From Dendrobium chrysotoxum (lineage: Eukaryota > Streptophyta > Magnoliopsida > Asparagales > Orchidaceae), in NCBI GenBank assembly GCA_019925795.1, contig CM034300.1, positions 71,155,021 to 71,219,020 of the forward strand: a DNA stretch of 64,000 nucleotides, read 5' to 3'. Positions 1-11,698 of this stretch are shown piece by piece. The notes under the pieces were generated by a model. It searched no databases, was not told the origin of the DNA, and saw only the letters and a program-made list of their open reading frames with translations. Numbering within the stretch: position 1 is the first letter of the stretch; every line of letters begins with the position of its first letter. The translations under genes and the position numbers were made by a program.

Positions 1-964
1 AGTCCTCTTAAGATAAATTGCACCTTTCTTAGAATGTGTGAACTATCACATGTTTCATGAATCAACGGTAAAAAGGCTTCTTTAAACTGTTACTTCCCTT
101 TTGAAGTCATAAGTATGACTCTATACAAGTAATAAGAGTTCAGTTAGAGACCATATGTAGAGTTGAGATTCACTTGCAAGTTTCCTGTTAGATTTCTCAT
201 ATATGCAAAAGTGTTACAAAAATAGTTACCAGCATGATTACTTTGGATATGTAGAAAATTGGACGGAAAGAGTAGCCCAACTATAGTTGCCCCCTTGAAA
301 TAAATGTGAAAGCCTTTTTGAAGTTATAATTACTTTGCCTACCTGTATTAGCTTGCCACCCTGTATTAACTTCCTTCCCATAACATCAATACATATGACT
401 AATATAGGGAAGGATTTATCTAACTACAATCATGCATGAGATGTTGACCTGAACATCCTTTCAAGCCTATAAATAATGGTTGGCTCACAATCTTCCCTTC
501 TTGAAAAATTGATACACTAGTAGAGAATATAGGGATTACACAACTACAATTATGCTATGGGTGTTAATGTGAACATCCTTTTTAGGCTATAGATAAGGTT
601 AACCCTAAGACTAAAATATTTTCTCGTAGATAATACCAAGCTATTATATGTAGAATATTCAAAGTGGTAGAGAGAGTTTATTAACTAAGCATTGAACAAA
701 AATCCACTACACATATCTAAGATACGACCAACTTATATGAGATATGAGGCTTTTAGGTGAAAAATCCAGTGGAGGGGAAAAGCATATAGATTTGCCCAGA
801 TAAAAATGATGCCATCAACATGAGTTATATATTACAAAGAATATTCTTCTACATAACTAGTCAAAGCATTAATGCAATGAATAGACATGATTAGTAAAAG
901 ATGACTTCCATGATGGAGGAAAAAAAGTCTTGAGGTACTAGAGTTACCATCAATAGATGATCAG
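1..964. other. Intergenic, no gene recognised
   Basis: AT-rich sequence without a convincing open reading frame or transposon terminus. A degenerate direct repeat of about 80 bases is visible (399-480 and 526-602); both copies run from an 'atataggga' block through 'aactacaat' to 'gaacatcctttt/c' and end in a 'ctata.ata' block. I see no exon-like segments. Confidence 0.5.
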
Positions 965-1221
965 TTATCTGTTGCAAATTTGGTTTTGATGATGACAAGC
1001 ATGTTTCCATTATGTTTTGCTTGGCTAACCCATTTCAGGCACAAAAGATCACGAGCAACTCAAGCCAACTCAAGATCGGGTCCAAGTGTGTCTAAGTGTA
1101 CTATTTTCATTTTCTTGAGTCAATTGTAATGTAATTGATCCCCTAGCTAAGTAACCTTGCACACACACACTCAGGGGGATAGCTTGAGTGAATTAGAGTT
1201 TCTATTCAAATTTTTGTTCAG

Positions 1222-1916
1222 ATCGTCCTGGACGATAGTCACATCGTCCTGGACGATAGTCACATCGTCCTGGACGATCAAGTAAAAACAAAAACCCTAA
1301 TTAGGATGACCAAGTTAAGAGGGTCTGATTAAGCAGATCGTCCTAGACGATCTTTGGATCGTACGGGACGATATGCTCAAATCAGAAATTCTCAGCCGCC
1401 AGATCAAGTTAGGCAAGTTTTTATTTTAAGATATTTGGTCTGATCGTCCAGGATGATACGTGTATCATCCCGGATGATCCAGTACAATCATGCCTAAATT
1501 AATCTGGTAATTAAGGAAAGTAATTTATATTTGATTGATATGATCATATCGTCCTGGACGATCGCAGGATCGTCCCGGACGATCATGATCGTCTAGTGCA
1601 TTTCAGCTGTACGACCCGAACTGTGTACAAGACGATTTTGGCACTTTTTCAACTAATCGTACAGGATGATACCCGTATCGTCCTGGACGATCAAGTCATT
1701 TTTTGGTCGTCCAGCACAGTTTGCTCTGGACGACCCGAACTGTCTTCTGGATGATATTTCTCGATTTACACTAATCGTCCCGGACGATCGCAAAATCATA
1801 CGGGACGATATGAACAACTTTTTCTACTGATCGTCCAGAAGAGCCAGATCGTACAGGCTGAAACAGCTAATTTTGAATTAATCGTACAGGACGATCTATC
1901 GATCGTTCTGGATGAT
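1222..1916. repeat. Phased array of 15-bp palindromes (consensus ATCGTCCTGGACGAT) in LTR U3
   Basis: Fifteen near-copies of the palindrome start at 1222, 1243, 1264, 1337, 1358, 1443, 1464, 1548, 1569, 1656, 1677, 1774, 1795, 1881 and 1902. They occur as one triplet and six pairs. Within each group the step is exactly 21 bp (15-bp site plus 6-bp spacer), and successive groups start about 94-118 bp apart. The array ends about 45 bp before the TATA box. Extra half-sites (for example near 1707-1737) lie between the pairs. The 3' LTR carries the same array from 9224 with one fewer unit. A role as transcription-factor sites is inference. Confidence 0.9.
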
Positions 1917-1959
1917 CTTGGCCGACCAGTTGAGATTTAGGGCAAATTTTAAGCCCTCC

Positions 1960-1967
1960 TATAAAAG
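1960..1967 (+). promoter_or_regulatory. LTR TATA box
   Basis: TATAAAAG lies about 45 bp downstream of the last palindrome and upstream of a GA-rich leader, where the U3/R boundary of an LTR promoter would be expected. The same sequence is present in the 3' LTR at 9940-9947. Confidence 0.65.
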
Positions 1968-2613
1968 ATCTTTTTCTTTCAACAAGAAAGATCTTTTGCC
2001 ACTTTCCTTTCCAGAGAAACCATAAAGAGAGAGAGAGTTTGGGAGAGAGAGAGAGGATCTTGTGAGGGGGAGTTTGTGAGGGGTTCACGAAGGTTGCTCT
2101 AAGCAAGGATCAGAGTCTTCTTCTCCGCTCGTCATCTTTCGTCGTGTTGGTGTTCTTTGGGAGAGGATCATCGGCAAGAAGATTCGAGGTTCTCTGCCTG
2201 CTTCAGGAGGAAGCAAAAGGATGTTGGGTTCTCTGCCTCACCGTGTGGTGGAAAGGAGGTTCTTGTACAGGCTTCTCCGCCTTACTGTGGGAGCAAAAGG
2301 AGAGACACTTTGAGTTAGTGCAATACCCATAGGGGAGGCTCCGGGGAGTGGACATAGGTCAAGTTGACCGAACCACTATAAAATTCAGTGTGTTCATTCT
2401 AATTACTTTCTGCACTTTTATTTTTCTGTGATTAACTACTTAGGTGAAATTGTGGTTGATCTTTTCGTTTGATCGTTTTATTTGTTTTCACTGTAAATCA
2501 TAGAAAAGATTTTCATTATTGCTGTCAAATTTTTAAATAACCAATTCACCCCCCCTCTTAGTTAGCCTCGGGACTAGTTCATCAGGGCTTAACATCCCTA
2601 TCGAACTTTTAAG

Positions 2614-2625
2614 TGGTATCAGAGC
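2614..2625 (+). other. Primer-binding site (initiator tRNA-Met)
   Basis: TGGTATCAGAGC follows the 5' LTR after two bases. It is the standard complement of the 3' end of plant initiator methionine tRNA used to prime minus-strand synthesis. Confidence 0.95.
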
Positions 2626-2666
2626 GGGATTCAAAATTTAAGTTTAAAAATTTTTGAATTTGATCC

Positions 2667-4478
2667 ATGGCTAACTTTGGTAATCGTAATACTGCTGAAG
2701 GTTATTCAATTACACGACCGCCATTATTTGATAATATTTCTTTTAACTTTTGAAAAACTTGCATGTCCACTTTTCTTCAATCAATTGATTATCGCATGTG
2801 GATGCTAGTTAAGGATGGATACGAACCACCTTTTAGATTGGTTAACAAAGTGAAAACTGAACTACCCTTTACTGATTGGACTTTTAATGATCATGATTTA
2901 GCAAAATTGAATGCCAAATATTTGAATTATTTTTTCTGTGCTTTAAAATTTGAGGATTATATGCGTGTATCTACATGTACAATTAGTAAGGAAATCTGGG
3001 ATAGATTGTGCATCACGTATGAAGGTACAACTGAAGTCAAACAGTCTATATTAAATATTTTGCTGCATGACTATGAACTGTTTCGCATGAAACCTACTGA
3101 AATCATTTCTGAAATGTATACAAGATTCACTCAAATCGTCACTTCTTTGCATGCCTTAGGTAGAGAACTTACAAACTACGAAAGAGTGAACAAAATACTT
3201 AGATGTTTGCCTTCTTCATATGATGCTAAGATAACTGCAATCACTGAATCTAAAGATTTAAATACTTACTCTATTGATAGCTTACTTGGATCACTCATTA
3301 CTTACGAACAAGGGGTGAACCAAAGACAGCTTGATGCAGGTGAGAGGAAGAAGGAGAAAATAGTGGCACTAAAGGCCAACGATAGTGATTCTTGCTCTTC
3401 TGGGTCTGATAGCGATGACATGGCCTTGATCACAAGGCAATTCAAAAGCTTTCTAAGGAAGAAACACAAGAACTTTCAGAAGTGAAATAAGAGTAAGTCC
3501 AACAAAAATTTTAAGGGTTCATCTGATACTATCTGTTTTGAATGCAGGAAGCCTGGACACATTAAAGCTGATTGTCCTACACTTAAAGCTCATCCAAGCA
3601 AGGAGAAGGGTGAGGAGAAACACAAGTTCAGAAAGGATAAGAAGCAGATTCAGAAGGCGTTCTGGGCAGACTCTGCATCCGACTCCTCTGAGACTGAAGC
3701 TGAAGAGGAGGAAACAAATTTGTGTCTGATGGCTGATGATCACCCTGGTCAGTCGGACCAGGAAGAGGTATGTGAGCTTACTTACGATCAATTACTTGAA
3801 GTATCTAAAAAAATTCATGCATCGTATAGGAAGCTTAAGAAAACCCATGCTAGTTTGAAACTGGATTATTTGACTTTGCAAAAAGAGCATGATTATATAG
3901 TTAAAGATCATTCCACACTTGACAACAATCACATGTCTTTACATGATGAGTTTGATGAATTGAATAAAAAATATTCTGATTTAGTTACTATACATGATTC
4001 ATTGAAAACCACTCATATTGATTTGGAGAGAGCTTTTAAAGAATTAGATACCATGGCATGTGAAATAGAAAGTAGCAATGGTGCTTTAAAATTTGAAATT
4101 GCAAGTTTAAATAAAGAGAATGAATTTTTGAAAGTGAAAATTAGTGCTTTTGAGAAAAACCAAACACCTCCTACTTTTGAACAGTTTTATGCACCGCCAC
4201 TTTTTGAAAAATCTGTTGCAAATTCATCAAAGCATGTTTCATACACTTCTAGGAAGAGGCACTATCACTCACGTAGATTAGTAAACCCTTTTCCTGGTGT
4301 TAGATGTTATTCATGTGGCATGTTAGGACACATCTCCCACACCTGCATTATTCACCGAAGTACACATTGGGTGTGGAGGCCCAAACTACCTGTTTCACAG
4401 CACAGCACGCATGCATTACATTCTTCTTTTCATAAGAAGGAACACAAACATGTTTGGGTTCCTAAGACTGACGTTTGA
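2667..4478 (+). pseudogene. copia gag (capsid/nucleocapsid), broken by stops
   Basis: One frame (start ATG 2667) reads as a SIRE-type Gag, interrupted by TGA at 2751 and TGA at 3483. The first stop sits where the family has Trp (FNF-stop-KTCMSTF, usually ..WKTRMSTF). The capsid region (UBN2-type) spans about 2763-3400. A CCHC knuckle CFECRKPGHIKADCP lies just after the second stop (about 3537-3581). A long heptad-rich coiled coil follows (about 3765-4170), then a second CCHC knuckle CYSCGMLGHISHTC near 4306-4347. The frame ends at 4478. Gag would form the virus-like particle that holds the RNA. With two internal stops this copy is not functional. Confidence 0.85.
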
Positions 4479-4519
4479 TATTTTTGTAGGCATGCTCTCA
4501 CACAAGACCTCGTGAGAGC

Positions 4520-7500
4520 ATGTGGTACCTGGACAGCGGATGTTCAAGACACATGACTGGAGATACAAATCAGTTCATTTTGCTAGAGGCCAGGGCTGGA
4601 GGCAAGGTTACACTTGGAGATAACACCACCAGGAGGGTGGTAGGCTCAGGTATAATTGGTGATTTAAAGAATTTTATGATTGACAATATTTTTCTTGTAG
4701 ATGGACTGCAACACAACTTGCTGAGCATCAGTCAACTTTGTGACAAGGGATACAAAATCAAATTCCTGCCCACTGGCTGCATTTTAAGCTTAAATGATAA
4801 AGTTGTTTTGCAGGGGCAAAGAATCAACAACGTCTACAAGCTGGATGTAAGTTGCATTAAATCTGAGAATTTAATTTGCTTAAAAATTACTGCTGATGAG
4901 TCTTGGTTGTGGCATAGAAGATTGTGTCATGCCAGTATGAAAACCCTTAGGAGAGTCACCCAAAAGGACTTTGTTAGAGGTGTGCCCAAGCTTAAGTTCA
5001 CTAAGGATCACCTGTGTGATGCCTGTCAGTTAAGAAAGCAAGTCCAGTCCTCTTTTCATTCTGTTAAGGATATTAGCACCTCTAGACCTTTAGAAGTCCT
5101 TCACATGGATCTCTTTGGACCCATTAGCACTACCAGCTTAGGGGGGAGAGTCTATAGTTTTGTGATTGTAGATGACTACTCGAGGTTCACTTGGATTAAA
5201 TTTTTGTCACATAAATCTGAGTCATTTGATGAGTTTAAGTCCTTCTCCACTTAGATTCAGAGGAAGTTAGGTTATGAGATCCTGACTATTCATAGTGATC
5301 ATGGTGGAGAGTTTGAGAATGTGAAGTTTGGAAGTTTTTGTGAGGAGCAAGGAATTAGTCACAATTTTTCAGCTCCGAGGACCTCTCAGCAGAACGGGGT
5401 AGCTGAAAGGAAGAACAAGATCTTAGTGGAAGTCGCTATAGCCATGCTTGCCGAGTATTCACTTCTAAAATACTTCTGGGCTGAAGCGGTGAACACTGCC
5501 TGTTATGTGCTGAATAGGGTGAATGTGAGATCAAAACTGAATAAGACACCTTATGAGATCATTAAGAGTAGAACTCCAAACCTGTCCCACCTCCATGTCT
5601 TTGGCTGTAAGATTTTTATTCTGAACAACGAAAAATCACCCTTAGGAAAGTTTGACCCCAAATCTGATGAAAGAGTGTTCTTAGGCTATTCTAGTGTGGG
5701 GAAATCCTTTAGGGTGTTCAATAAAAAGACTTTGGTGGTGGAAGAGATAACTCATGTGGTGTTTGATGAATCTAATCCTAAGATGAATAGAATGGAGGAA
5801 GAAGAAGAAGTAGAGTAAATTACCCAAGGGGTTGGAAATGCAAATCTGGAGGAGAGGGTAGAACCTCAAACCACATTGCCTAGAGATTGGAGATATTCTT
5901 CGAGTCATCCTAAAGAACTGATCTTAGGAGACCCTTCTGAAGGTGTTAGGACTAGGCATGAACTTAGAAAGAAAGTAAACCATTCTGCCTTTATCTCAAT
6001 GACTGAACCCACCAACATCAATCAAGCCCTTTCAGATGAGTTTTGGATCTTAGCTATGCAAAAAGAATTGAATCAGTTTGTAAGGATTGATGTTTGGGAG
6101 TTAGTAGAAAGACCTAGAAATCAAAGTATTGTGGGAACCAAGTGGGTCTTTAAGAATAAGATGAATGATTCTGGTGTTGTGGTGAGAAATAAGGTAAGAT
6201 TGGTGGCTAAGGGGTATAATCAGATTGAAGGGATTGATTTTGAGGAGACCTTTGCCCCTGTAGCTAGATTGGAAGCCATTAGAGTGCTACTAGCCTTTGC
6301 CTATTATAAGGGATTTAAACTGTTTCAAATGGATGTCAAGAGTGCCTTTTTAAATGGGGTAATAAAAGATGATATTTTTGTAGAATAACCCCCAGGTTTT
6401 GAGAGTTCCCAATATCCAAATCATGTTTATAAATTAAAAAAGGCCTTGTATGGATTGAAACAGGCACCCAGAGCTTGATATGAGAGGCTTAGCACATTCC
6501 TGTTAGAAAGAGAGTTTGTTAAGGGGAGCGTAGACACCACCCTTTTTCTGAGGAGAATAGGGGATGACTTACTCATTGTCCAGATCTATGTTGATGATAT
6601 AATTTTTAGATCTTCTGATAAATATTTATGTGATGAGTTTTCTAAAATAATGAGTAAGGAGTTTGAGATGAGTATGATGGGAGAATTATCCTACTTTTTG
6701 GGGTATAGCATAAGGCAAACGGATGATGGAACCTTTCTCAATCAATCTAAATATACTAAGGATATTTTGAAGAAATATGAAATAGACAAAGCCAAGCCAA
6801 TCAATACTCCCATGAGCTCCTCTGTTCAGTTAGATAAGGATTCAAGAAGAAAATCTGTTGATTAGAAGAAGTATAGAGGAATAATAGGATCACTGCTTTA
6901 CCTGACTGCTAGCCGACCTGATATCATGTTTAGTGTCTGTCTTTGTGCTAGGTTTCAGGCTGATCCTAAAGAGTCCCACCTGACTGTTGTTAAGAGAATT
7001 CTTAGATATCTTTTAGGGATCCCAAACCTAGGAATCTGGTACCCTAGGCACAACACCTCTTTTGAGATCATTGGATATTCTGATTCTGACTTTACAGGGT
7101 GTAGGGTGGATAGAAAGAACACTTATGGAACTTATCAATTCATAGGACAGTCTCTAGTCTCCTGGTCCAGTAGAAAATAGAACTCAGTTGCACTTTCCAC
7201 TGCTGAAGCTGAGTATATTACCTTAGGAAGTTGTGTGGTCCAAGTTCTTTGCTTAAAGCAACAAGTTTTAGATTTAGGTTTACCTGTTGGCACAATTTCT
7301 ATTATGTGTGATAATACTAGTGCCATCTGCATCTCTAAGAATCCAATCCAATATTCTAAGACCAAACACATTGATATAAGGCATCACTTCATTAGGGACC
7401 ATGTTACAAAAGGGGACATTGAGCTACATCATGTAGCAACTGAAAATCAGCTGGCTGACATATTCACTAAACCACTAGCCTTTGACTCATTCAGCATTTT

Positions 7501-7537
7501 GAGAACCAGATTAGGAGTGATTGATATAAATGCCTGA
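4520..7537 (+). pseudogene. copia pol: protease, integrase, RT, RNase H, with nonsense mutations only
   Basis: Pol lies in a different frame from gag and stays in one frame from 4520 to the natural stop at 7537, with no frameshift seen. Protease begins WYLDSGCSRHMTGD (catalytic DSG). The integrase HHCC zinc region runs about 4911-5030 (HRRLCH...CDACQ), followed by the catalytic core with D in HMDLFGP, D in IHSDHGGEF and E in QNGVAERKN. RT has YVDD at 6587-6598. RNase H ends with LSTAEAEY and the ENQLADIFTKPL tail. Internal stops are TAG 5252, TAA 5816, TAA 6386, TGA 6476, TAG 6863 and TAG 7178. Those with a known family residue sit where Gln or Trp is expected. Catalytic residues survive but the polyprotein is chopped. 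Confidence 0.9.
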
Positions 7538-8957
7538 TTCTGATGACTGCTGATTTCTGATTGTTCTAATTGTTATTCTGTTTTCTGTTAGTTAATTTTT
7601 TTTATTATTTACTTTCAGTTGATTTTATTTCTTCTGCTGATTTCTGTGTTAGTCCTGTTGTTAGTTTGGTTTGAGTATTTATTTTGATGTGGTTGTCTAC
7701 CTGTTTTTATTCACTGGTTCATCTCTTGCACCTACTGTTTTATGCTTTTCAAAGTCTGATCACTGCTTACTGCTTCTGATAATCTAAATTTCTGACTGGG
7801 AGTTTTACCTTATTTTTATTTGGAAGCTGGTAAGCAGTGATTGATTCCACTGGATCTGTTAAAGAGAAGAAACATTAATGATTGTTTCTCTTCCTCTAAC
7901 TCCTTTGCTGGTGTATTGTTTCTTTTGGATAAATATCCTCTTCAAAATTAAAATTTTAGTTTTTTAAATAGAGATTTATTTTATCTTCCTACAGTAATAT
8001 ACCTCATATCAATAGTATTTTCAAAGTCTTTAGTCATTATTTTGATTTTCTAAACCAAGTGATTGCACTTATCATATGACGTCTGGCTTTTGTTTTGTGA
8101 ATTACTCTTCCTTATTGTGGAGAGCATCTCCTATATCTGGAAGGTAATTTTACAACTGAGATCCTTTAATGATTTTGAGAGGAAAAAAGCTTACAAAAAA
8201 TGCGCAGTGGGCCAAATAAATTGAAAAAGAGGCACAAAATGAGCCCAAAGCTGAAAAGATGAGAAATGTCGCCAAACTAAAAGATACACAAAGTGTATCA
8301 AAAATCAAAAGATGCGCAAAGTGCTAAACAAATTGAAAAAGAGGCACAAAATGAGCCCAACCAAGCTTTCTTCCCTTTCAGATCGTTAAATGTCTTAGAA
8401 AAATCCGTGCGCCACTTAATACGTTCAAAAGCTTGTGTTTAAAAATCCTAATTTCTGAATTATTACTTTGTAATACTATTATATCAGATATTTTTCTGGA
8501 ACGAGGCTTGAAAGGATCTCTTTTAGAATCTAATTTCTTTTCTTCTGAATTGGATTTTTAATTTGAAAGAGATTTGCATCTATAAGGTGCCCGAGGTGAG
8601 AGTTATGAAATTTAATTTTTTTCAACCTTTTCTGGATTTCAGCGCTGTCAATCGTATTCTTATTGGCTTTTGGATCTAAAATTAAAAAAAAAACGTTGCT
8701 TTTGTGTTCTCGGTTCACATTTTATTTCATTTGGTTTTATTTTTTCATTTTACTGTTTGTACTGAGGTTTCAGTGTTTCTGTTTACCCTCCTCCTTTTTG
8801 TGTTGTCAAAAGGGGGATTTAGTTGTAGTAGTTTCTATACTTGTTATATTTTTGTAGTTGTGTTTCCTATATTGCTTTGGTTGTTAAATAAAAATTGAAA
8901 AAATTTCTCCTAGTTATTTTATTTTTTTTAAACTACTGCACAAATATTTGCCATCAT
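7538..8957 (+). other. Non-coding 3' spacer of the copia element
   Basis: 1.4 kb between RNase H and the polypurine tract. In SIRE relatives this region can carry an env-like frame; here I find none, only short random ORFs. A direct repeat of 48 bp lies at 8200-8247 and 8312-8359, both ending in the same 'ttgaaaaagaggcacaaaat' block plus 'gagccca'. The rest is T-rich. Confidence 0.7.
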
Positions 8958-8971
8958 AAAAAGGGGGAGAT
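8958..8971 (+). other. Polypurine tract
   Basis: AAAAAGGGGGAGAT lies immediately 5' of the 3' LTR and is the expected primer for plus-strand synthesis. Confidence 0.85.
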
Positions 8972-10593
8972 TGTTGCAAATCTGGTTTTGATGATGACAA
9001 ACATGTTTCCATTGTGTTTTGCTTGGCTAACCCATTTCAGGCACAAAAGATCACGAGCAACTCAAGCCAACTCAAGATCGGGTCCAAGTGTGTCTAAGTG
9101 TACTATTTTCGTTTTCTTGAGTCAATTGTAATGTAACTGATCCCCTAGCTAAGTAAACTTGCACACACACACTCAGGGGGAGAGCTTGAGTGAATTAGAG
9201 TTTCTATTCAAATTTTTGTTCAGATCGTCCTAGACGATAGTTACATCGTCCTAGACGATCAAGTAAAAATAGAAACCCTAATTAGGGCGACCAAGTTAAG
9301 AGGGTATAATTAAGCAGATCGTCCTGGACGATCTTTGGATCGTACAGGACGGTATGCTCAAATCAGAAATTCTCAGCCGCCAGATCAAGTTAGGCAAGTT
9401 TTTATTTTAAGATATTTGGTCTGATCGTCCAGGACGATACTGTATCGTCCCGGACGATCCAGTACAATCATGCCTAAATTAATCTGGTAATTAAGGAAAG
9501 CAATTTATATTTGATTGATACGATCATATCGTCCTGGACGATCGCAGGATCGTCCCGGACGATCATGATCGTTTGGTGCATTTCAGCTGTACAACCCGAA
9601 CTGTGTGTAGGACGATTTTGGCACTTTTTGAACTAATCTTATAGGACGAGACTCGTATCATCCTGGACGATCAAGTCATTTTTTGGTCGTCCAACACAGT
9701 TTGCTCTGGACGACCCGAACTGTCTTCTCGATGATATTCCTCGATTTACACTAATCGTCTCGGACGATCGCAAAATCGTACGGGACGATATGAAAATTTT
9801 TTTCTTCTGATCGTCCATAAGAGCCAGATCGTACAGACTGAAACAGCTAACTTTGAACTGATCGTACAGGACGATCTATCGATCGTCCTGGACGATCTTG
9901 GCCGACCAGTTGAGATTTAGGGCAAATTTTAAACCCTCCTATAAAAGATCTTTTTCTTTCAACAAGAAAAATCTTTTGCCACTTTTCTTTCCAGAGAAAC
10001 CATAGAGAGAGAGAGAGTTTGGGAGTGAGAGAGAGAGGATCTTGTGAGGGGGAGTTCGTGAGGGGTTCACGAAGGTTGCTCCAAGCAAGGATCAGAGTCT
10101 TCTTCTCCGCTCGTCGTCTTTCATCGTGTTGGTGTTCTTTGGGAGAGGATCGTCGGCAAGAAGATCCGAGGTTCTCTGCCTGCTTCAGAAGGAAGCAAAA
10201 GGACGTTGGGTTCTCTGCCTCACCGTGTGATGGAAAGGAGGTTCCTGTACAGGCTTCTCCGCCTTGCTGTGGGAGCTAAAGGAGAGACACTTTGAGTTAG
10301 TGCAATACCCGGAGGGGAGGCTCCGGGGAGTTGACGTAGGTCAAGTTGACCGAACCACTATAAAATCTGGTGTGTTCATTCTAATTACTTTCTGCACTTT
10401 TATTTTTTTGTGATTAACTGCTTGGGTGAAATTGTGGTTGATCTTTTCGTTTAATCGTTTTATTTGTTTCCGCTGCAAATCATAGAAAAGATTTTCATTA
10501 TTGCTGTCAAATTTTTAAATAACCAATTCACCCCCCATCTTGGTTAGCCTCGAGACTAGTTCATCAGGGCTTAACATCCCTATCGAACTTTCA
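8972..10593 (+). repeat. 3' LTR of the copia element
   Basis: It starts TGTTGCAAATC and ends in CA, followed by the TTATC target duplication at 10594-10598. It carries the palindrome array (two rather than three units at 9224-9259), the TATA box at 9940-9947 and the GA-rich leader. Several differences from the 5' LTR are C/T or G/A changes inside the CpG-containing palindromes. Confidence 0.95.
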
Positions 10594-10598
10594 TTATC

Positions 10599-11698
10599 TT
10601 CTCAATCATTTTTCTTATAAAATGGGAGACTGAAGACTAGGAAGAAAGTCATTAGGCGATAATATGTAATAGATTTAGTGGTGATGGCAGGTATCGACCT
10701 TGCTGACAATAATAAGCCTCGACCTTATTGGATACAATGGATCGCTACCAAAATAATGAGATTTTCGCAGCACTTATTAGTAGTGGTTTTAAAATTGCTG
10801 CTATAAATAGGTATTAACATCAGTTTTTATCGCTGCTAAAAGTTTAAATTTTCACAACTCTCTGGCAGTTTACAAACCGCCACAAACTTTTCCTAATTTA
10901 AAATTCACTGATATCTCCTCTCTTCCTCCTGTGCCGGTGCCTGTGCCCTAGCTCCCCCTCGACATCCGCATCCGTCTGGCCCAAGGCAAGAAAGCAACAG
11001 GAATTTGGCCAGCAATGAGCAGGGATGACAATGTCACAAGGTATAGTGAAGCAAATTTGGCCAGAAAAATCTGGTGGCTCGATGGTTAAGCTCCAGAATG
11101 GTTTGTCCAACAGCAGGAAGGGCGGCAAGGATGTAGATTTTTTGTTCCAACATTGATTTTGAGCTTGCTTCAAACTCATCCTGGTTCTCATCGGCCGACC
11201 GGAGGTTTTGAAAACTGATTCCACATCAAATGTGCGCCTGTCTCCTCTCGTCTCGCCTAGTTCGCATGCTCGTGACATCCACAGCCCCGACAGACTCGTT
11301 TCACATCTAATTTCTGCTCATGGAGGGATGAATGTCACTATTGGGGAGTTTGAATCGTAAATCCACGCTGGAAGGACTCGCTAGAAGTTCGACATATATT
11401 AAAGCAGCACTTGCTGTAAGTTTGACATTTTAATTCAATGTTCCTGTCTTGGCTTCAAGAAAACTGATGCGTATGCTAAAGTTGATTATCCCAAACCTGT
11501 TTTGTTCAGGGATTTGCATTAGAATACAGTGAACTTCGAGAATACATTCATGGTTTCTTTAGCAATATTTTAGTGAGGCATTCTACATATTTTCATGAAG
11601 ATGTGCAGCTTCAGGCTATTATTTATTTGAAACATGAGTACAAGAGCCTCATGATTATCTTATTTGTAATAATAAAATGTGATGTGATGAAGAATTTG
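10599..11698. other. Unassigned intergenic DNA with a GC-richer patch
   Basis: 10680-10880 contains short inverted 'gcagc...gctgc' and 'ggcagttt...aaaccgcc' motifs that resemble subterminal repeats of CACTA-type transposons, but no terminus is visible. 10900-11300 is GC-richer than its surroundings and could be a decayed exon or captured gene piece. No frame there gives a protein that I recognise, and the 126-codon minus-strand frame has no supporting feature. Confidence 0.35.

Larger units (their letters stand above)
970..2611 (+). repeat. 5' LTR of the copia element
   Basis: It starts TGTTGCAAAT and ends just before the primer site in ...actttTA, where the 3' LTR has ...actttCA, so the terminal CA has become TA. 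Length is 1,642 bp against 1,622 bp for the 3' LTR. Most of the length difference is one extra 21-bp palindrome unit near 1222-1278. It contains the U3 palindrome array, a TATA box and a GA-rich leader (about 2020-2060). Confidence 0.95.
970..10593 (+). mobile_element. Ty1/copia LTR retrotransposon, SIRE/Maximus-like, complete but inactive
   Basis: A full element of 9,624 bp bounded by LTRs (970-2611 and 8972-10593) and by a perfect 5-bp target duplication TTATC at 965-969 and 10594-10598. Order is LTR, initiator-Met primer site, gag, protease, integrase, RT, RNase H, 1.4 kb of non-coding DNA, polypurine tract, LTR. Integrase before RT defines Ty1/copia. Long LTRs, a long gag with a coiled coil and two zinc knuckles, and the long 3' spacer fit the SIRE/Maximus lineage. 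Gag and pol carry stop codons, so the copy cannot make a full polyprotein. The LTRs differ by roughly 3-5 percent in the stretches I compared by eye, which suggests an old insertion. Confidence 0.95.

Noticed and set aside
1222..1916. CRISPR-like array (regular repeats and spacers)
   Set aside because: The repeats are palindromes in pairs inside a plant LTR with 6-bp spacers, and the host is a eukaryote.
2144..2332. 62-codon frame in the 5' LTR and its relative at 10019-10279 in the 3' LTR
   Set aside because: Both are LTR leader sequence read through; there are no domains and the frames are not preserved between LTRs.
10898..11278. 126-codon minus-strand frame as a host gene
   Set aside because: No recognisable domain, no conserved start context and no splice support; GC composition alone is not enough.
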